Of a DNA stretch of 16,469 nucleotides, positions 1 through 7,931 are shown piece after piece. Source of the stretch: Gammaproteobacteria bacterium (GTDB lineage: Bacteria > Pseudomonadota > Gammaproteobacteria > Pseudomonadales > Azotimanducaceae); NCBI GenBank assembly GCA_018667205.1, contig JABIVN010000212.1, forward strand, positions 1 to 16,469, written 5' to 3'. The position numbers and the translations under genes were made by a program. Position 1 is the first letter of the stretch. Each line of letters begins with the position of its first letter. A model generated the notes under the pieces. The model ran no database searches, was not told the DNA's origin, and was given only the letters and a program-made list of their open reading frames with translations.

Positions 1-2
1 AG

Positions 3-25
3 TTTTCCACATTTTCTGTGGATAA
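3..25. promoter_or_regulatory. inverted pair of DnaA-box-like sequences
   Basis: TGTGGATAA at 17-25 is the exact reverse complement of the consensus DnaA box TTATCCACA. TTTTCCACA at 3-11 is a one-mismatch copy in the opposite orientation, five bases away. A further degenerate copy (TGGTGATAA, 31-39) follows, with GATAAGTC repeated at 21-28 and 33-40. The arms TCCACA/TGTGGA could also simply form an RNA hairpin. Three sites this close exceed what I would expect by chance, but no other origin feature is visible (no AT-rich 13-mers in tandem, no dnaA or dnaN), so an oriC is not claimed. Confidence 0.35.
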
Positions 26-111
26 GTCTGGTGATAAGTCACGCTCGCTCTCGTATATAGCTGTCTGCATCGTTTGCTTCCCTTTGGTTGTTTTTTAACC
101 ATAATTAATTA

Positions 112-133
112 AACCTATATAAAACAATAGGTT
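112..133. repeat. 7-bp inverted repeat, hairpin or operator candidate
   Basis: AACCTAT (112-118) and ATAGGTT (127-133) are perfect inverted arms around an 8-nt AT-rich loop. A second, smaller inverted repeat (TGGTT 85-89 / AACCA 97-101 around GTTTTTT) lies just upstream. It could be a terminator for an upstream gene or a protein-binding site. There is no T-tract after the larger stem. Confidence 0.3.
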
Positions 134-391
134 ATGTCCCGTAAAATTCTCCCTGTATTCTTCCGCTGACAATTCTTCGGGTTTTTGGTCTGACCCCACT
201 TAATGTGAATAACTCATTGCGTTAATCGGTAAAAAATCCCTAATTTCTCGTGTCTAACGACGCTAGTGGTGCCGAAAAGTAGACAACTGACCCTCAGACT
301 AGACAAAATCTGCCAGAAACAAAGTGTCATTTCGCACATGCATCATCTTTAGATCCTCACCCCCCAATCAAAATGTTAATGACTTTTAATA

Positions 392-436
392 TGTTGTTGG
401 CAACACTTGTGCCCGCTTTGTCGCAACCGTTATCAT
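392..436 (+). promoter_or_regulatory. weak sigma70-like promoter with adjacent palindrome upstream of acyl-CoA synthetase
   Basis: A palindrome TGTTG-TTGG-CAACA occupies 392-405. Directly after it, TTGTGC (407-412) and TATCAT (431-436) form a poor -35 and a good -10, 18 bp apart. They would start transcription about 40 nt before the ATG at 483. The palindrome abuts the -35, a usual place for a repressor or activator site. The -35 matches the consensus at only three positions, so this is a tentative call. Confidence 0.25.
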
Positions 437-482
437 TTACGGCTACGAACATACGCAAAAATTCCTAAAAGGGACAATAACG

Positions 483-2288
483 ATGGGCGCAATCACCAGT
501 TTTATGGGCGACTTAAAAGTCCTGTTAGTAGCCGCGACAACCAAACCCCCGGCCCCCAACCAGATCGCTTCATTCTCATTACTCGTTGAAGGCCATGCCT
601 CTCGAATTCCCAACGCAATTGCACTGATGTGTGAGGAAGAAGTCGTCACCTGGCAAACGTTAAATGAACGTGCGAACCGGATTGCGAACACACTGAAAGC
701 TGCCGGGATCACTAAAGGAGACTGCGTGTCACTGTTCATGCAGAACCGCATCGAGTTTGTTATCCAGGCGGTCGCAACAGGCAAACTTGGCGCGATTGCA
801 GGCCTGATCAATACAAACCTGACGCGCCAACAACTGGTACATTGCATTAGCCTGACACAATCAAAGAAAATTATATTCGGCGAAGAACTTACAGAACCCC
901 TCAATGAAGTTCGAAATGAACTCACACTCGAAGATGGAAAAGATTACCTTTACGTAAGAGATACGGGAACAGATCCAGCGCCAAACTGGGCAACTGAAAT
1001 CGATAGCAGTGACACAAATTCATCTGGCGACAACCCACCAGAATCTCGTCAGGTCGAAGCAGAGAATACCGCATTTTATATTTTCACTTCCGGCACAACC
1101 GGTTTACCCAAAGCCGCCCGCGTATCGCATAGAAGAATGCTTCCCGCTGCAAAAATGTCGGCTACCGCACTGCTTCGAATCAAACAAACTGACCGCATGT
1201 ACAACTGTTTACCTTTGTATCATGGTACCGGTCTAATGATTGGCCTTACCGCCGCATTTACAGTTGGCGCTTCCACCGTAGTGCGACGGAGGTTATCGGT
1301 TAGCGCATTTTGGGATGATATTCGCAAGTATGAATGCACGTCTTTTGTTTACATAGGCGAGTTTATTAGATACCTGATGAGTCACCCTGAGGCACCAAAA
1401 GATAAAGAAAACCCGGTGCGTGCAATCGTCGGCAATGGCCTGCGGCCTGACATTTGGCACGACTTTAAGAACCGATTCGATATCGAAAGGATCGGCGAAT
1501 TTTACGGCGCAAGCGAGGGAAATGGCGGATTCGCGAACGTATTTAATAAAAACTGCACAGTCGGGTTAGGCACGGCGCCGGCAAAAATTGTCGCCTACGA
1601 TATCGCTAACGATACTATCGTCAAAGATGAAACCGGTTATTGCATTGAACAACCCGTTGGGGAACCCGGCCTGCTTCTCATTGAGATAACCGGAAAGTCA
1701 GAATTCGAAGGCTATACCAATAAGGATGCGTCTTCGCAGAAAGTGATCGGGAACGTCTTCATTGAGGGGGATTCCTACTTCAACACCGGCGACCTGATGA
1801 AAGTTGTTGATGTCGGATTTGCCTTTGGGCAAAGACACTATCAATTTGTCGACCGCGTCGGAGATACTTTTCGTTGGAAGAGTGAAAATGTTTCTACCAA
1901 TGAAGTTGGTGAAATCATTAACCAGCATGAAGACATCATTTTCACGAATGTTTACGGCGTTGAAATACCAGGCACAGACGGCAAAGCTGGCATGGCCGCT
2001 ATAGTTCTAAAGGACCACATCAACCCTAAAAACATCAACCTGGAGAGCCTCTCTGCACACATCCGTGAAAACCTGCCCAGTTATTCGAGACCCATCTTCA
2101 TTCGATTACTAGCCGAACTACCTACGACGACGACCCACAAACTTCAGAAAAATGACTTAAGAGATCAGGCATTTCACTTCGATAAGGTATCGGACCACAT
2201 GTTCGTTATGCGCCCAGGGGAAACGACTTACAGCAAACTCGACAGCGACTTTTACGACAAGATCGTCCAACGTGAAGTCCACTTTTAG
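483..2288 (+). CDS. long-/very-long-chain acyl-CoA synthetase (FATP-type, AMP-forming)
   Basis: This is an ANL-superfamily adenylate-forming enzyme of 601 aa, the usual length for bacterial FadD6/FATP-like synthetases. It should activate a carboxylate to acyl-AMP and then acyl-CoA. The phosphate-binding loop FTSGTTGLPKAA lies at residues 201-212, the YGASEGN motif at 341-347, NTGD at 434-437, and the hinge and VLACS/FATP signature DRVGDTFRWKSENVST at 457-472. The C-terminal domain (about 475-601) carries a THKLQK motif at 551-556 with the likely catalytic Lys553. AGGGA at 470-474, eight bases before the ATG, supports the start. The next gene begins 17 nt after the stop, so the two are probably co-transcribed. 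The chain or ring nature of the substrate cannot be read. FATP-type members often take very-long-chain fatty or sterol-type acids, which fits the surrounding catabolic genes. Confidence 0.93.
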   Translation: MGAITSFMGDLKVLLVAATTKPPAPNQIASFSLLVEGHASRIPNAIALMCEEEVVTWQTLNERANRIANTLKAAGITKGDCVSLFMQNRIEFVIQAVATGKLGAIAGLINTNLTRQQLVHCISLTQSKKIIFGEELTEPLNEVRNELTLEDGKDYLYVRDTGTDPAPNWATEIDSSDTNSSGDNPPESRQVEAENTAFYIFTSGTTGLPKAARVSHRRMLPAAKMSATALLRIKQTDRMYNCLPLYHGTGLMIGLTAAFTVGASTVVRRRLSVSAFWDDIRKYECTSFVYIGEFIRYLMSHPEAPKDKENPVRAIVGNGLRPDIWHDFKNRFDIERIGEFYGASEGNGGFANVFNKNCTVGLGTAPAKIVAYDIANDTIVKDETGYCIEQPVGEPGLLLIEITGKSEFEGYTNKDASSQKVIGNVFIEGDSYFNTGDLMKVVDVGFAFGQRHYQFVDRVGDTFRWKSENVSTNEVGEIINQHEDIIFTNVYGVEIPGTDGKAGMAAIVLKDHINPKNINLESLSAHIRENLPSYSRPIFIRLLAELPTTTTHKLQKNDLRDQAFHFDKVSDHMFVMRPGETTYSKLDSDFYDKIVQREVHF

Positions 2289-2305
2289 ACAACAGAAAAT
2301 ACTCG

Positions 2306-3193
2306 ATGACGGCAGCATTCGACAGTACCAGACCGACCTCGCACCGGTATTTTTCACATGGACTGAAGCTTCACTTTCTTGATTGGGGAAATAAAAGTTC
2401 AAGCCCAGTACTTCTGATTCATGGCATGCAGGACCATTGCCATAATTGGGATTGGACCAGTGAAGCCCTATGCAACGATTATCATATCCTGTCACCTGAC
2501 CTACGGGGACACGGAGATTCTGACTGGTCAAAAGGCAGCAGTTACAGCAACCTCGACTATGTCTACGATATCGCCCAACTGATCGAGCAACAGGATTTGG
2601 ATTCAGTGCATCTGGTAGGTCACTCCCTGGGAGGAACCGTCGCCAGTCTTTATGCAGGACTGTTCCCAGAACGAGTGGCAAGCCTGATATCGATTGAAGG
2701 CGTTGGCGGATTCTGGTGGCAGGAGATTGCCAACATGCCAGCACAAAAAAGAATCAGAGACTTTTTTGATGCGACACGGAGCCAAGCCGGAAGGACGCAT
2801 CGCCGATATGAATCATTGGAAGCAGCCCATGCCCGTATGCAGGAATCCAACCCCCACCTGAGTCCGGAGCGAGCAAAACACCTGACGATTCACGGCAGCA
2901 TCAAAAACGAAGACGGTACCTACAGCTGGAAATTCGACAACTACACCCATACCGGCATGATTTCTAACTTCAGCTACAAAGACATGGTCCAGATCTGGAC
3001 ACTGGTTACCTGTCCTGTACTTTTGATCAACGCCACTGAAGGGTTTGAACACCGTATAGGCCACGATGGCAGTGAAACCTATTTTTCCAACCACACTATA
3101 GAAACCATCCCGAACGCCGGGCACTGGCTACACCATGATCAATTCGAACGCTGTGTAGAACTTATTTCAGCCTTCCTGAAACAACACGCCTGA
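2306..3193 (+). CDS. alpha/beta-fold hydrolase
   Basis: This 295-aa alpha/beta hydrolase lacks a signal peptide, so it is probably cytoplasmic. It has the HGMQD oxyanion-hole segment at 39-43, a DLRGHGDSDW loop at 65-74, and the nucleophile elbow GHSLGG at 105-110 (Ser107). The catalytic His lies in NAGHW at 270-274 (His273). The acid residue is less obvious: the usual Asp after strand beta6 or beta7 may be replaced by Glu245 in the NATEGFEH segment. The sequence pattern is closest to the epoxide-hydrolase/SERHL-like esterases, so an ester, lactone, thioester or epoxide substrate is possible. It sits 17 nt behind the acyl-CoA synthetase. In that pairing it could release the acid that the synthetase activates, or hydrolyse a CoA-ester product. 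The ribosome-binding site is weak, suggesting translation coupled to the upstream gene. Confidence 0.88.
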   Translation: MTAAFDSTRPTSHRYFSHGLKLHFLDWGNKSSSPVLLIHGMQDHCHNWDWTSEALCNDYHILSPDLRGHGDSDWSKGSSYSNLDYVYDIAQLIEQQDLDSVHLVGHSLGGTVASLYAGLFPERVASLISIEGVGGFWWQEIANMPAQKRIRDFFDATRSQAGRTHRRYESLEAAHARMQESNPHLSPERAKHLTIHGSIKNEDGTYSWKFDNYTHTGMISNFSYKDMVQIWTLVTCPVLLINATEGFEHRIGHDGSETYFSNHTIETIPNAGHWLHHDQFERCVELISAFLKQHA

Positions 3194-3380
3194 AGTAACA
3201 CGCCAGCGGTAGCACGCTCGAACCGGGCCAGCTTCTGGGAGCAGGCATAAGTTCGTGGCGTTCACAGCTTTCCTATGATGTTGGCAACTAGCGTGGTGAC
3301 TTTCGATTAGGCCTTGGATCGCATAAGAACAACCATCTCCGCAATATCGACAAATAACGTATCATCCCGGGAAAGATGTC

Positions 3381-3398
3381 CCTGCCGCTGTTAGCAGG
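3381..3398. terminator. hairpin between convergent genes, weak terminator candidate
   Basis: CCTGC (3381-3385) and GCAGG (3394-3398) pair around an 8-nt loop in the 236-nt gap between the hydrolase and the LLM gene, which converge. No T-tract follows on either strand, so intrinsic termination is doubtful. A CCCGGG palindrome lies just upstream (about 3367-3372). Confidence 0.2.
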
Positions 3399-3429
3399 CG
3401 CTTACAAACTGTAACCCAAGAACCTCGAC

Positions 3430-4332
3430 CTAATAGATCGCAAACATCTCTTCAAAGGCGACCATCTGGCCGCCATTGGCAGAGGAAGGCACAAGAATTG
3501 GCGTTTTGATACCGGCATCGAACCAGGCTTCCACACCGTCACGAACCTGCGTCGCGGAACCAAAAAGTGTTGTGTCAGCAAGCCACTTGTCCGTCAGAAA
3601 ATGTGGTATCTTGTCCATCTCACGATCGTTGATCGCTTTCTCGATGCCTTCCATTTCTTCCTGATATCCGGCCTCTTTCCAATAATTCCTATAGTTAGGC
3701 AGCATTGCATAAGATGTCAGCGTCCTTCGATTGACTGCTTTCGCGGCTTCAATGTCATCAGAAATACAAGTCGGGATCATGTCACCGATAAAAAAACCGT
3801 CGCTGCTTCTCGCTTCGTCCGAGACCACCTTCAATGATTCCTGCATATGGGAACGAGCACCATTTGCAAACACCATGCCCTCAGCAATATCCTCGGACAG
3901 CGCTATCATTTTTTTCCGCAGCGTCGCCAGAACAATTGGTGGCAGCTCGCCTGTCCTTGGGACATTACGTAATTCTTCGACAAAATTACGGGTATCAGTG
4001 AGCGGTTTACCCGCATTTAATCCCCTTGCCTTCAACGCCGGCGCATGACTGACGCCAATTCCAAAGCGGAACCGACCGTTCGAAACTTCATGTATAAACG
4101 ACGCCGTACTCGCGTAGTCTGCCACCTGCCGAAAATAGATCGGCATAATGCTCGTACCAAAATAAATTTCGTTCGTAGCAAATGCAAGGGCTTCACAAAG
4201 TGCCATTGAATCGCCGAGGCTTGGCCCGTAGATCCCACTGAAACCTTTCTTTTCAATTTCCGTCGCCAATGCAATTGTCGCATTTCGGCGTCCCGGTACG
4301 GCCGCCAAACTGAGCGCAGGCATTCTAGTCAT
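3430..4332 (-). CDS. LLM-class (luciferase-like) flavin- or F420-dependent oxidoreductase
   Basis: This 300-aa protein has the bacterial-luciferase TIM-barrel pattern. The hallmark GRFRFGIGVSHAP occurs at residues 86-98. A PIVLATLRKKM strand-helix sits at 132-142, followed by SEDIAEGMVF (146-155), equivalent to the 'A...DG' element of the family. The C-terminus has the usual LFGSATQVRDGVEAWFDAGI element (256-275). Members use FMNH2 or reduced F420 to oxygenate or hydride-reduce diverse small molecules; the sequence alone does not tell which. AAGGAG lies six bases before the ATG, a strong ribosome-binding site. An in-frame ATG at codon 4 is possible but farther away. The gene stands alone on the minus strand, facing the acyl-CoA synthetase/hydrolase pair, with no flavin reductase or F420 gene in the window. 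Confidence 0.88.
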   Translation of the reverse strand: MTRMPALSLAAVPGRRNATIALATEIEKKGFSGIYGPSLGDSMALCEALAFATNEIYFGTSIMPIYFRQVADYASTASFIHEVSNGRFRFGIGVSHAPALKARGLNAGKPLTDTRNFVEELRNVPRTGELPPIVLATLRKKMIALSEDIAEGMVFANGARSHMQESLKVVSDEARSSDGFFIGDMIPTCISDDIEAAKAVNRRTLTSYAMLPNYRNYWKEAGYQEEMEGIEKAINDREMDKIPHFLTDKWLADTTLFGSATQVRDGVEAWFDAGIKTPILVPSSANGGQMVAFEEMFAIY

Positions 4333-4475
4333 TAGATACTCCTTAGAATTTCGCGCGCCAGTTTTACTGTCGCGTCTACGTGAACTATTGTCTGAAAGCG
4401 GAAACCATATAACATTTTTTCTCAGGTGTCTGCGGCGCTAACTTATGAGCGTGAGTGGGTTAGATTTTACCAGTC

Positions 4476-4673
4476 TTAGAAGAAGTTCCCAGTCAGTTGG
4501 CGCCATAGGTCGACGCGGCCGTCAAATGGATAAACAGCCACCGGACGCAGACCTTTGGGGTCACCGCCCTTGTCGACTAAGAACAAGCACTCACCGCTAA
4601 GTGTGACGAAAATATTTAGCGTGGGCTCGTCCTTTGCGACGGTGAAGTATACCGCCTGACCGGTGAACCCCAC
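4476..4673 (-). CDS. short orphan ORF, hypothetical (possible gene remnant)
   Basis: A 65-aa frame begins with GTG and ends at 4476. An in-frame TAG two codons before the start limits extension. The product has alternating hydrophobic residues (for example AVYFTV and LNIFVTL) and ends WRQLTGNFF, which reads like a beta-rich fragment of a larger protein rather than random translation. There is no clear ribosome-binding site and no recognised family. It may be a remnant, or may not be expressed at all. Confidence 0.2.
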   Translation of the reverse strand: MGFTGQAVYFTVAKDEPTLNIFVTLSGECLFLVDKGGDPKGLRPVAVYPFDGRVDLWRQLTGNFF

Positions 4674-4686
4674 TCGCTAACGAGCA

Positions 4687-5124
4687 ATGCAGGCGGAAGA
4701 CCTGAAGCGAGCTATGCATGGATTCTCAGGCAAGATGCGCCTTCACCTCGCGGCAATGGTGTCTGCGACTGCATTAACACTGGAATTAATCGAAATTCAT
4801 CGACAGTTCAAAACAAACCCGACATTTACCCACCTGAATGAAGCCTGGGAAATAGGCCGTACTATTGCGGTTCAACCGGTTGTTGACGTCATCCACAACA
4901 ACTGGCCGCCAAAAAACAGATTCATATGCCGGTGGCTTCCACGAAGCACCTCGAGATTGTTTCTACGGTGAAGAATGCTCTTTAAGCAAAAGAGACACCC
5001 CGCTCAGCAACAGCTTGGAATGAGGCTGAGTGAATTTCTTGCTTCCATTATAAGCCAAAATGCGGTGAAGCTGGCCAAACCTATATCAACCGCCAGAGAA
5101 GGAAAGCTGCAAGCTATTAGGTAA
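4687..5124 (+). pseudogene. possible broken ORF (94 aa + stop + 49 aa in the same frame)
   Basis: Frame 4687-4971 encodes 94 aa and ends in TGA. The same frame reopens at once with an ATG at 4975 and runs to TAA at 5122-5124, adding 49 aa. The central part of the first piece (residues about 18-76) and the second piece (SEFLASIISQNAVKLAKP) look protein-like and helical. One nonsense change would explain the split. I do not recognise the family and see no ribosome-binding site, so this may equally be a chance open frame in non-coding DNA. Confidence 0.2.
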
Positions 5125-5211
5125 CAGACGATTGTCGCAGCACGCCCTTTTTATTATCGAAATCCTGGCTTCCAGAACCAAAAAAACGTCAAAGAAATAG
5201 GATTCTCGCGG

Positions 5212-5230
5212 GTCGCTAGACGCTAGCGAC
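5212..5230. promoter_or_regulatory. perfect 19-bp palindrome upstream of the receptor promoter (operator candidate)
   Basis: GTCGCTAG (5212-5219) and CTAGCGAC (5223-5230) are perfect inverted arms separated by ACG. The centre is about 87 bp upstream of the TTGACA hexamer at 5308. The size and symmetry suit a dimeric regulator site. No T-run follows the right arm, which argues against a terminator. No regulator gene is in the window to pair it with. Confidence 0.4.
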
Positions 5231-5307
5231 AGAACTTATTTGAGGATGTCTTAAGGTTCCACCGCAAATATCGTCTAAAACAGAGGCATTTTAGGTTGTA
5301 TTTAACC

Positions 5308-5337
5308 TTGACAAAAAAGCGTGATCGATGGTATCAA
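5308..5337 (+). promoter_or_regulatory. sigma70-type promoter of the TonB-dependent receptor gene
   Basis: A perfect -35 TTGACA (5308-5313) is followed after 18 bp by TATCAA (5332-5337), a four-of-six -10. The predicted transcript starts near 5344, giving a leader of about 56 nt before the ATG at 5400. The -10 region lies downstream of the ATG at 5328, so that upstream start would not be on this transcript. Confidence 0.5.
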
Positions 5338-5399
5338 ATTCAAAAGGGTTGCGGTTCCGACTGGTGGATGCCCTCTCAAGCTGGATAAAGGATAGCGAC

Positions 5400-7931
5400 A
5401 TGTCTATTAATTTCCGTTTAATTAAGCACCGCATTCCCTACTTAACGACCTTTTTATACACGACTGTATTGACAATATTTTTCGGCGTTAGCCTAACAAA
5501 GGCTGCGGAAATTGAAGAAATAGTCGTCACGGCTAGAGCTATCGAGGAAAGCGTACGAGATATCCCCGTGGCAATTACAGCCATCGGCGAAGAACGAATG
5601 AACTTGTATGGTATCGAGAGTTTCGAAGACCTTGAGGCGCTCACGCCACAGCTTTCGATTGGTCGCTCCAGCAGCGGCAACGGAGCAAGTATTTCTATAA
5701 GAGGCATTGGCGCCGCAACGTCGAGTATTGGCATTGAACAATCAGTAGCCGTCATTATCGATGGCGTCTACTTTCCCCAAGGCCGTGTGATCAACGAAGG
5801 ACTCTTTGACGTTAATCAAGTCGCCATTCTGAAAGGACCGCAGGCTCTCTATTTTGGGAAAAATTCTACTGCAGGTGTTCTATCAATTAGAACGAATGAT
5901 CCCGGCGATGAGTTTGAGGCATCAATACGCGTAAACAACGAATTTGAAAGCGATGATCTTACGTTAGAGGGAATGATATCTTGGCCAATTAGTGAAAAGT
6001 TAGGCATTCGGCTCGCAATCCAAACATCCGAAATGGACAAGGGGTGGATAGAAAACAATTCGCCGGAAGGTGGCGATGTATACACTACCTTTGATGGATT
6101 CACGGGTAACCTAAACACCTATAACAACCCGAAAGCAGACGCCGGTTGGTGGCCGTCACAGGAAACCCTATACACACGTTTGACACTGGCCGGAGATCTA
6201 AGTGATACGTTTAGTTACAACGTAAAAGCGTCGTACGGCGAGTTCGAACAAAGCTCTTCTACAGGAGGCGGAGAGCTCTTTGAATGTGAGACGCTAAACG
6301 GGGTAGCTCACAACAGCCAACCAGCAGCTGTGCAACCCCCTGGAAGACAAACGGTTTTATTTCAACCTGTCCCTCTGCCGTCTGTCGATTGCAATTTTGA
6401 TGGGGCCAGAGGATTAAACGATGTACCACCTGAAGTCGCAGCAACAAACCCTTTGCTCAATCAATTTGGTAACGGTGCAAGCGGGGAGAAGTTCACATCT
6501 TACGTGCTCACCACCACGTTGGACTGGAATTATGACGACTACAGTATCCAGGCGATCGTTAACTACCAAGATCAAGAAGAACGCTGGGTAGGAGATCAAG
6601 ATGGAGGCGCGGTCACCTCAATATTCGCGGCAGAAAAAAATACTTTTAAAAACTATTCCGCAGAAGTTCGAGCGTTGACTAGCTTTGATCGACCGGTCAA
6701 TTTTGTACTCGGTATGTATTACCAGCAAACCGACCGTTGGTTTAATCAGGACGTCAATTTTGGCGCGGTGCAGTGGACAGGCCCGATCGCTGATCCTGCT
6801 GATGAATTCACAGCGTACAACAAAATCTCGGAAACGGACGGCGAGACGCGTTCAATATACGGAGAAGTTATTTGGGATATTAGCGACACCTGGCAGCTCA
6901 CTGCTGGCATGCGCTACCTTCACGAGACCAAAGACTCATATTTCATTCAGCCGTACGTCGCGCCCTACTCTTTTTTCCCAATCTTTTTTACCGAATATGA
7001 CCCCAACGATCCCTCGACGAGAATAGAAAACGAGCAAACGTTCGAAACGGTCATTCCAGAAGTCACTATCAGATGGGAAATTAACGATTCGCTTACCGCT
7101 TACGCTGCCTATAAAGAAGGATTCAAATCGGGCGGCTTCTCTAACAGCGCCATACTGGGCAACCTATCCGGATCCGTTGAGGACTTCTCGTTCGAACCTG
7201 AAGAAAATAAAGGCGGAGAATTCGGACTGAAAGCGGCCTTATTTGATCAATCCATGCTCCTCTCGGCAGAAATTTTCTATTACAAGTTTGATGACCTACA
7301 AGTCGATTTCTTTAACTCGCAACAATTCGCTTTTGTGACCGAAAATGCCGGCGGCTCCAAAACATATGGCGCAGAGGTTCAAATAGACTGGGCAACGCCT
7401 ATTAACGGGCTAACGTTTTCTGGATCTCTCGGTTACCTAAAATCATTGTTCACGGATTTTGAAAACTTTTGTTACGTCGGCCAGACACCGGCACAAGGCT
7501 GCAATCTTTTGCCAGGACAATTAGAATCACAGGTGAGGCAAAATCTTGATGGGAATACCAGACCTGGAGCACCCGAATGGAGCGGCTTTATCGCCGCCAA
7601 CTACGAGCGACCAATTGGCGCATCATTATTTATTGGCATTTCTGCAAACTTCCAATATAAAAGCGAAACCACCTTAAGTGCTTCTGATCCAAACGCTATC
7701 TACGAGTCTTATAACACTTTTGATGCCAATATCCGTTTAGGGCCGGAAGATGGAAAATGGCAGCTTGCACTTGTTGGAAAAAACCTGACAGACGAACTGG
7801 CCATCAGAGGGGCTGGCAATGTTCCTGGGACAGGCGGAAACACAGGAACAAACGAGGGATATCGAGGTGACCTTTCAGGGGGAGCCATTAGGCCGAAGCA
7901 ACTAGAATTAGAGTTTATGTATCGCTTCTAG
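5400..7931 (+). CDS. TonB-dependent outer-membrane receptor
   Basis: This 843-aa receptor should import a scarce or bulky ligand across the outer membrane using TonB energy. Residues 1-35 form a signal peptide: basic start, hydrophobic core TTVLTIFFGVSL, cleavage near TKA|AE. A TonB box EEIVVTA follows directly at about 39-45. The plug domain runs to about residue 165 and the 22-strand barrel to the C-terminal aromatic end ELEFMYRF. The ATG at 5400 is chosen because AAGGA sits seven bases upstream, the signal peptide starts there, and a promoter overlaps the alternative ATG at 5328, which would add 24 polar residues. Two loops carry Cys pairs (one near FECETLNG, one at FCYVGQTPAQGC), which may form loop disulphides. 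There is no FecA-type N-terminal signalling domain. With oxygenases and hydrolases around it, a carbon substrate is as likely as a siderophore. Confidence 0.95.
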   Translation: MSINFRLIKHRIPYLTTFLYTTVLTIFFGVSLTKAAEIEEIVVTARAIEESVRDIPVAITAIGEERMNLYGIESFEDLEALTPQLSIGRSSSGNGASISIRGIGAATSSIGIEQSVAVIIDGVYFPQGRVINEGLFDVNQVAILKGPQALYFGKNSTAGVLSIRTNDPGDEFEASIRVNNEFESDDLTLEGMISWPISEKLGIRLAIQTSEMDKGWIENNSPEGGDVYTTFDGFTGNLNTYNNPKADAGWWPSQETLYTRLTLAGDLSDTFSYNVKASYGEFEQSSSTGGGELFECETLNGVAHNSQPAAVQPPGRQTVLFQPVPLPSVDCNFDGARGLNDVPPEVAATNPLLNQFGNGASGEKFTSYVLTTTLDWNYDDYSIQAIVNYQDQEERWVGDQDGGAVTSIFAAEKNTFKNYSAEVRALTSFDRPVNFVLGMYYQQTDRWFNQDVNFGAVQWTGPIADPADEFTAYNKISETDGETRSIYGEVIWDISDTWQLTAGMRYLHETKDSYFIQPYVAPYSFFPIFFTEYDPNDPSTRIENEQTFETVIPEVTIRWEINDSLTAYAAYKEGFKSGGFSNSAILGNLSGSVEDFSFEPEENKGGEFGLKAALFDQSMLLSAEIFYYKFDDLQVDFFNSQQFAFVTENAGGSKTYGAEVQIDWATPINGLTFSGSLGYLKSLFTDFENFCYVGQTPAQGCNLLPGQLESQVRQNLDGNTRPGAPEWSGFIAANYERPIGASLFIGISANFQYKSETTLSASDPNAIYESYNTFDANIRLGPEDGKWQLALVGKNLTDELAIRGAGNVPGTGGNTGTNEGYRGDLSGGAIRPKQLELEFMYRF

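Larger units (their letters stand above)
1..482. other. gene-free leader region upstream of the acyl-CoA synthetase
   Basis: No ORF on either strand looks like a protein here. The region holds DnaA-box-like sites at its left edge (3-25). It also has inverted repeats at 85-101 (arms TGGTT/AACCA) and 112-133 (arms AACCTAT/ATAGGTT, 8-nt loop) in an AT-rich stretch, a GGTCTGACC palindrome at 187-195, and a TGTTG-TTGG-CAACA palindrome at 392-405. The preceding gene lies outside the window. The hairpins near 85-133 could belong to its terminator or to operators; the sequence does not decide. Confidence 0.6.
4333..5399. other. gene-poor region of about 1.07 kb with short ORFs and receptor promoter
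   Basis: No full-length gene is recognisable. Short open frames occur at 4476-4673 (minus, GTG start, 65 aa) and 4687-5124 (plus, interrupted by one stop); they match no family I recognise. The right end carries a perfect 19-bp palindrome (5212-5230) and a TTGACA promoter (5308-5337) for the receptor gene. The left end must contain the LLM promoter, for which I see no convincing -35/-10 pair. The composition resembles decayed coding sequence more than a compact regulatory region. Confidence 0.5.

Noticed and set aside
3..25. Chromosomal origin (oriC)
   Set aside because: Only two or three boxes are seen, with no AT-rich unwinding element and no origin-linked genes within the window.
443..925. 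160-codon minus-strand frame over the start of the acyl-CoA synthetase
   Set aside because: It lies antisense to clearly conserved synthetase sequence, has no family likeness and is compositionally a shadow frame.
2157..2744. 195-codon minus-strand frame across the synthetase/hydrolase junction
   Set aside because: It is antisense to two convincing genes, including the GHSLGG elbow. The product is rich in Cys, Arg and Ser and looks random.
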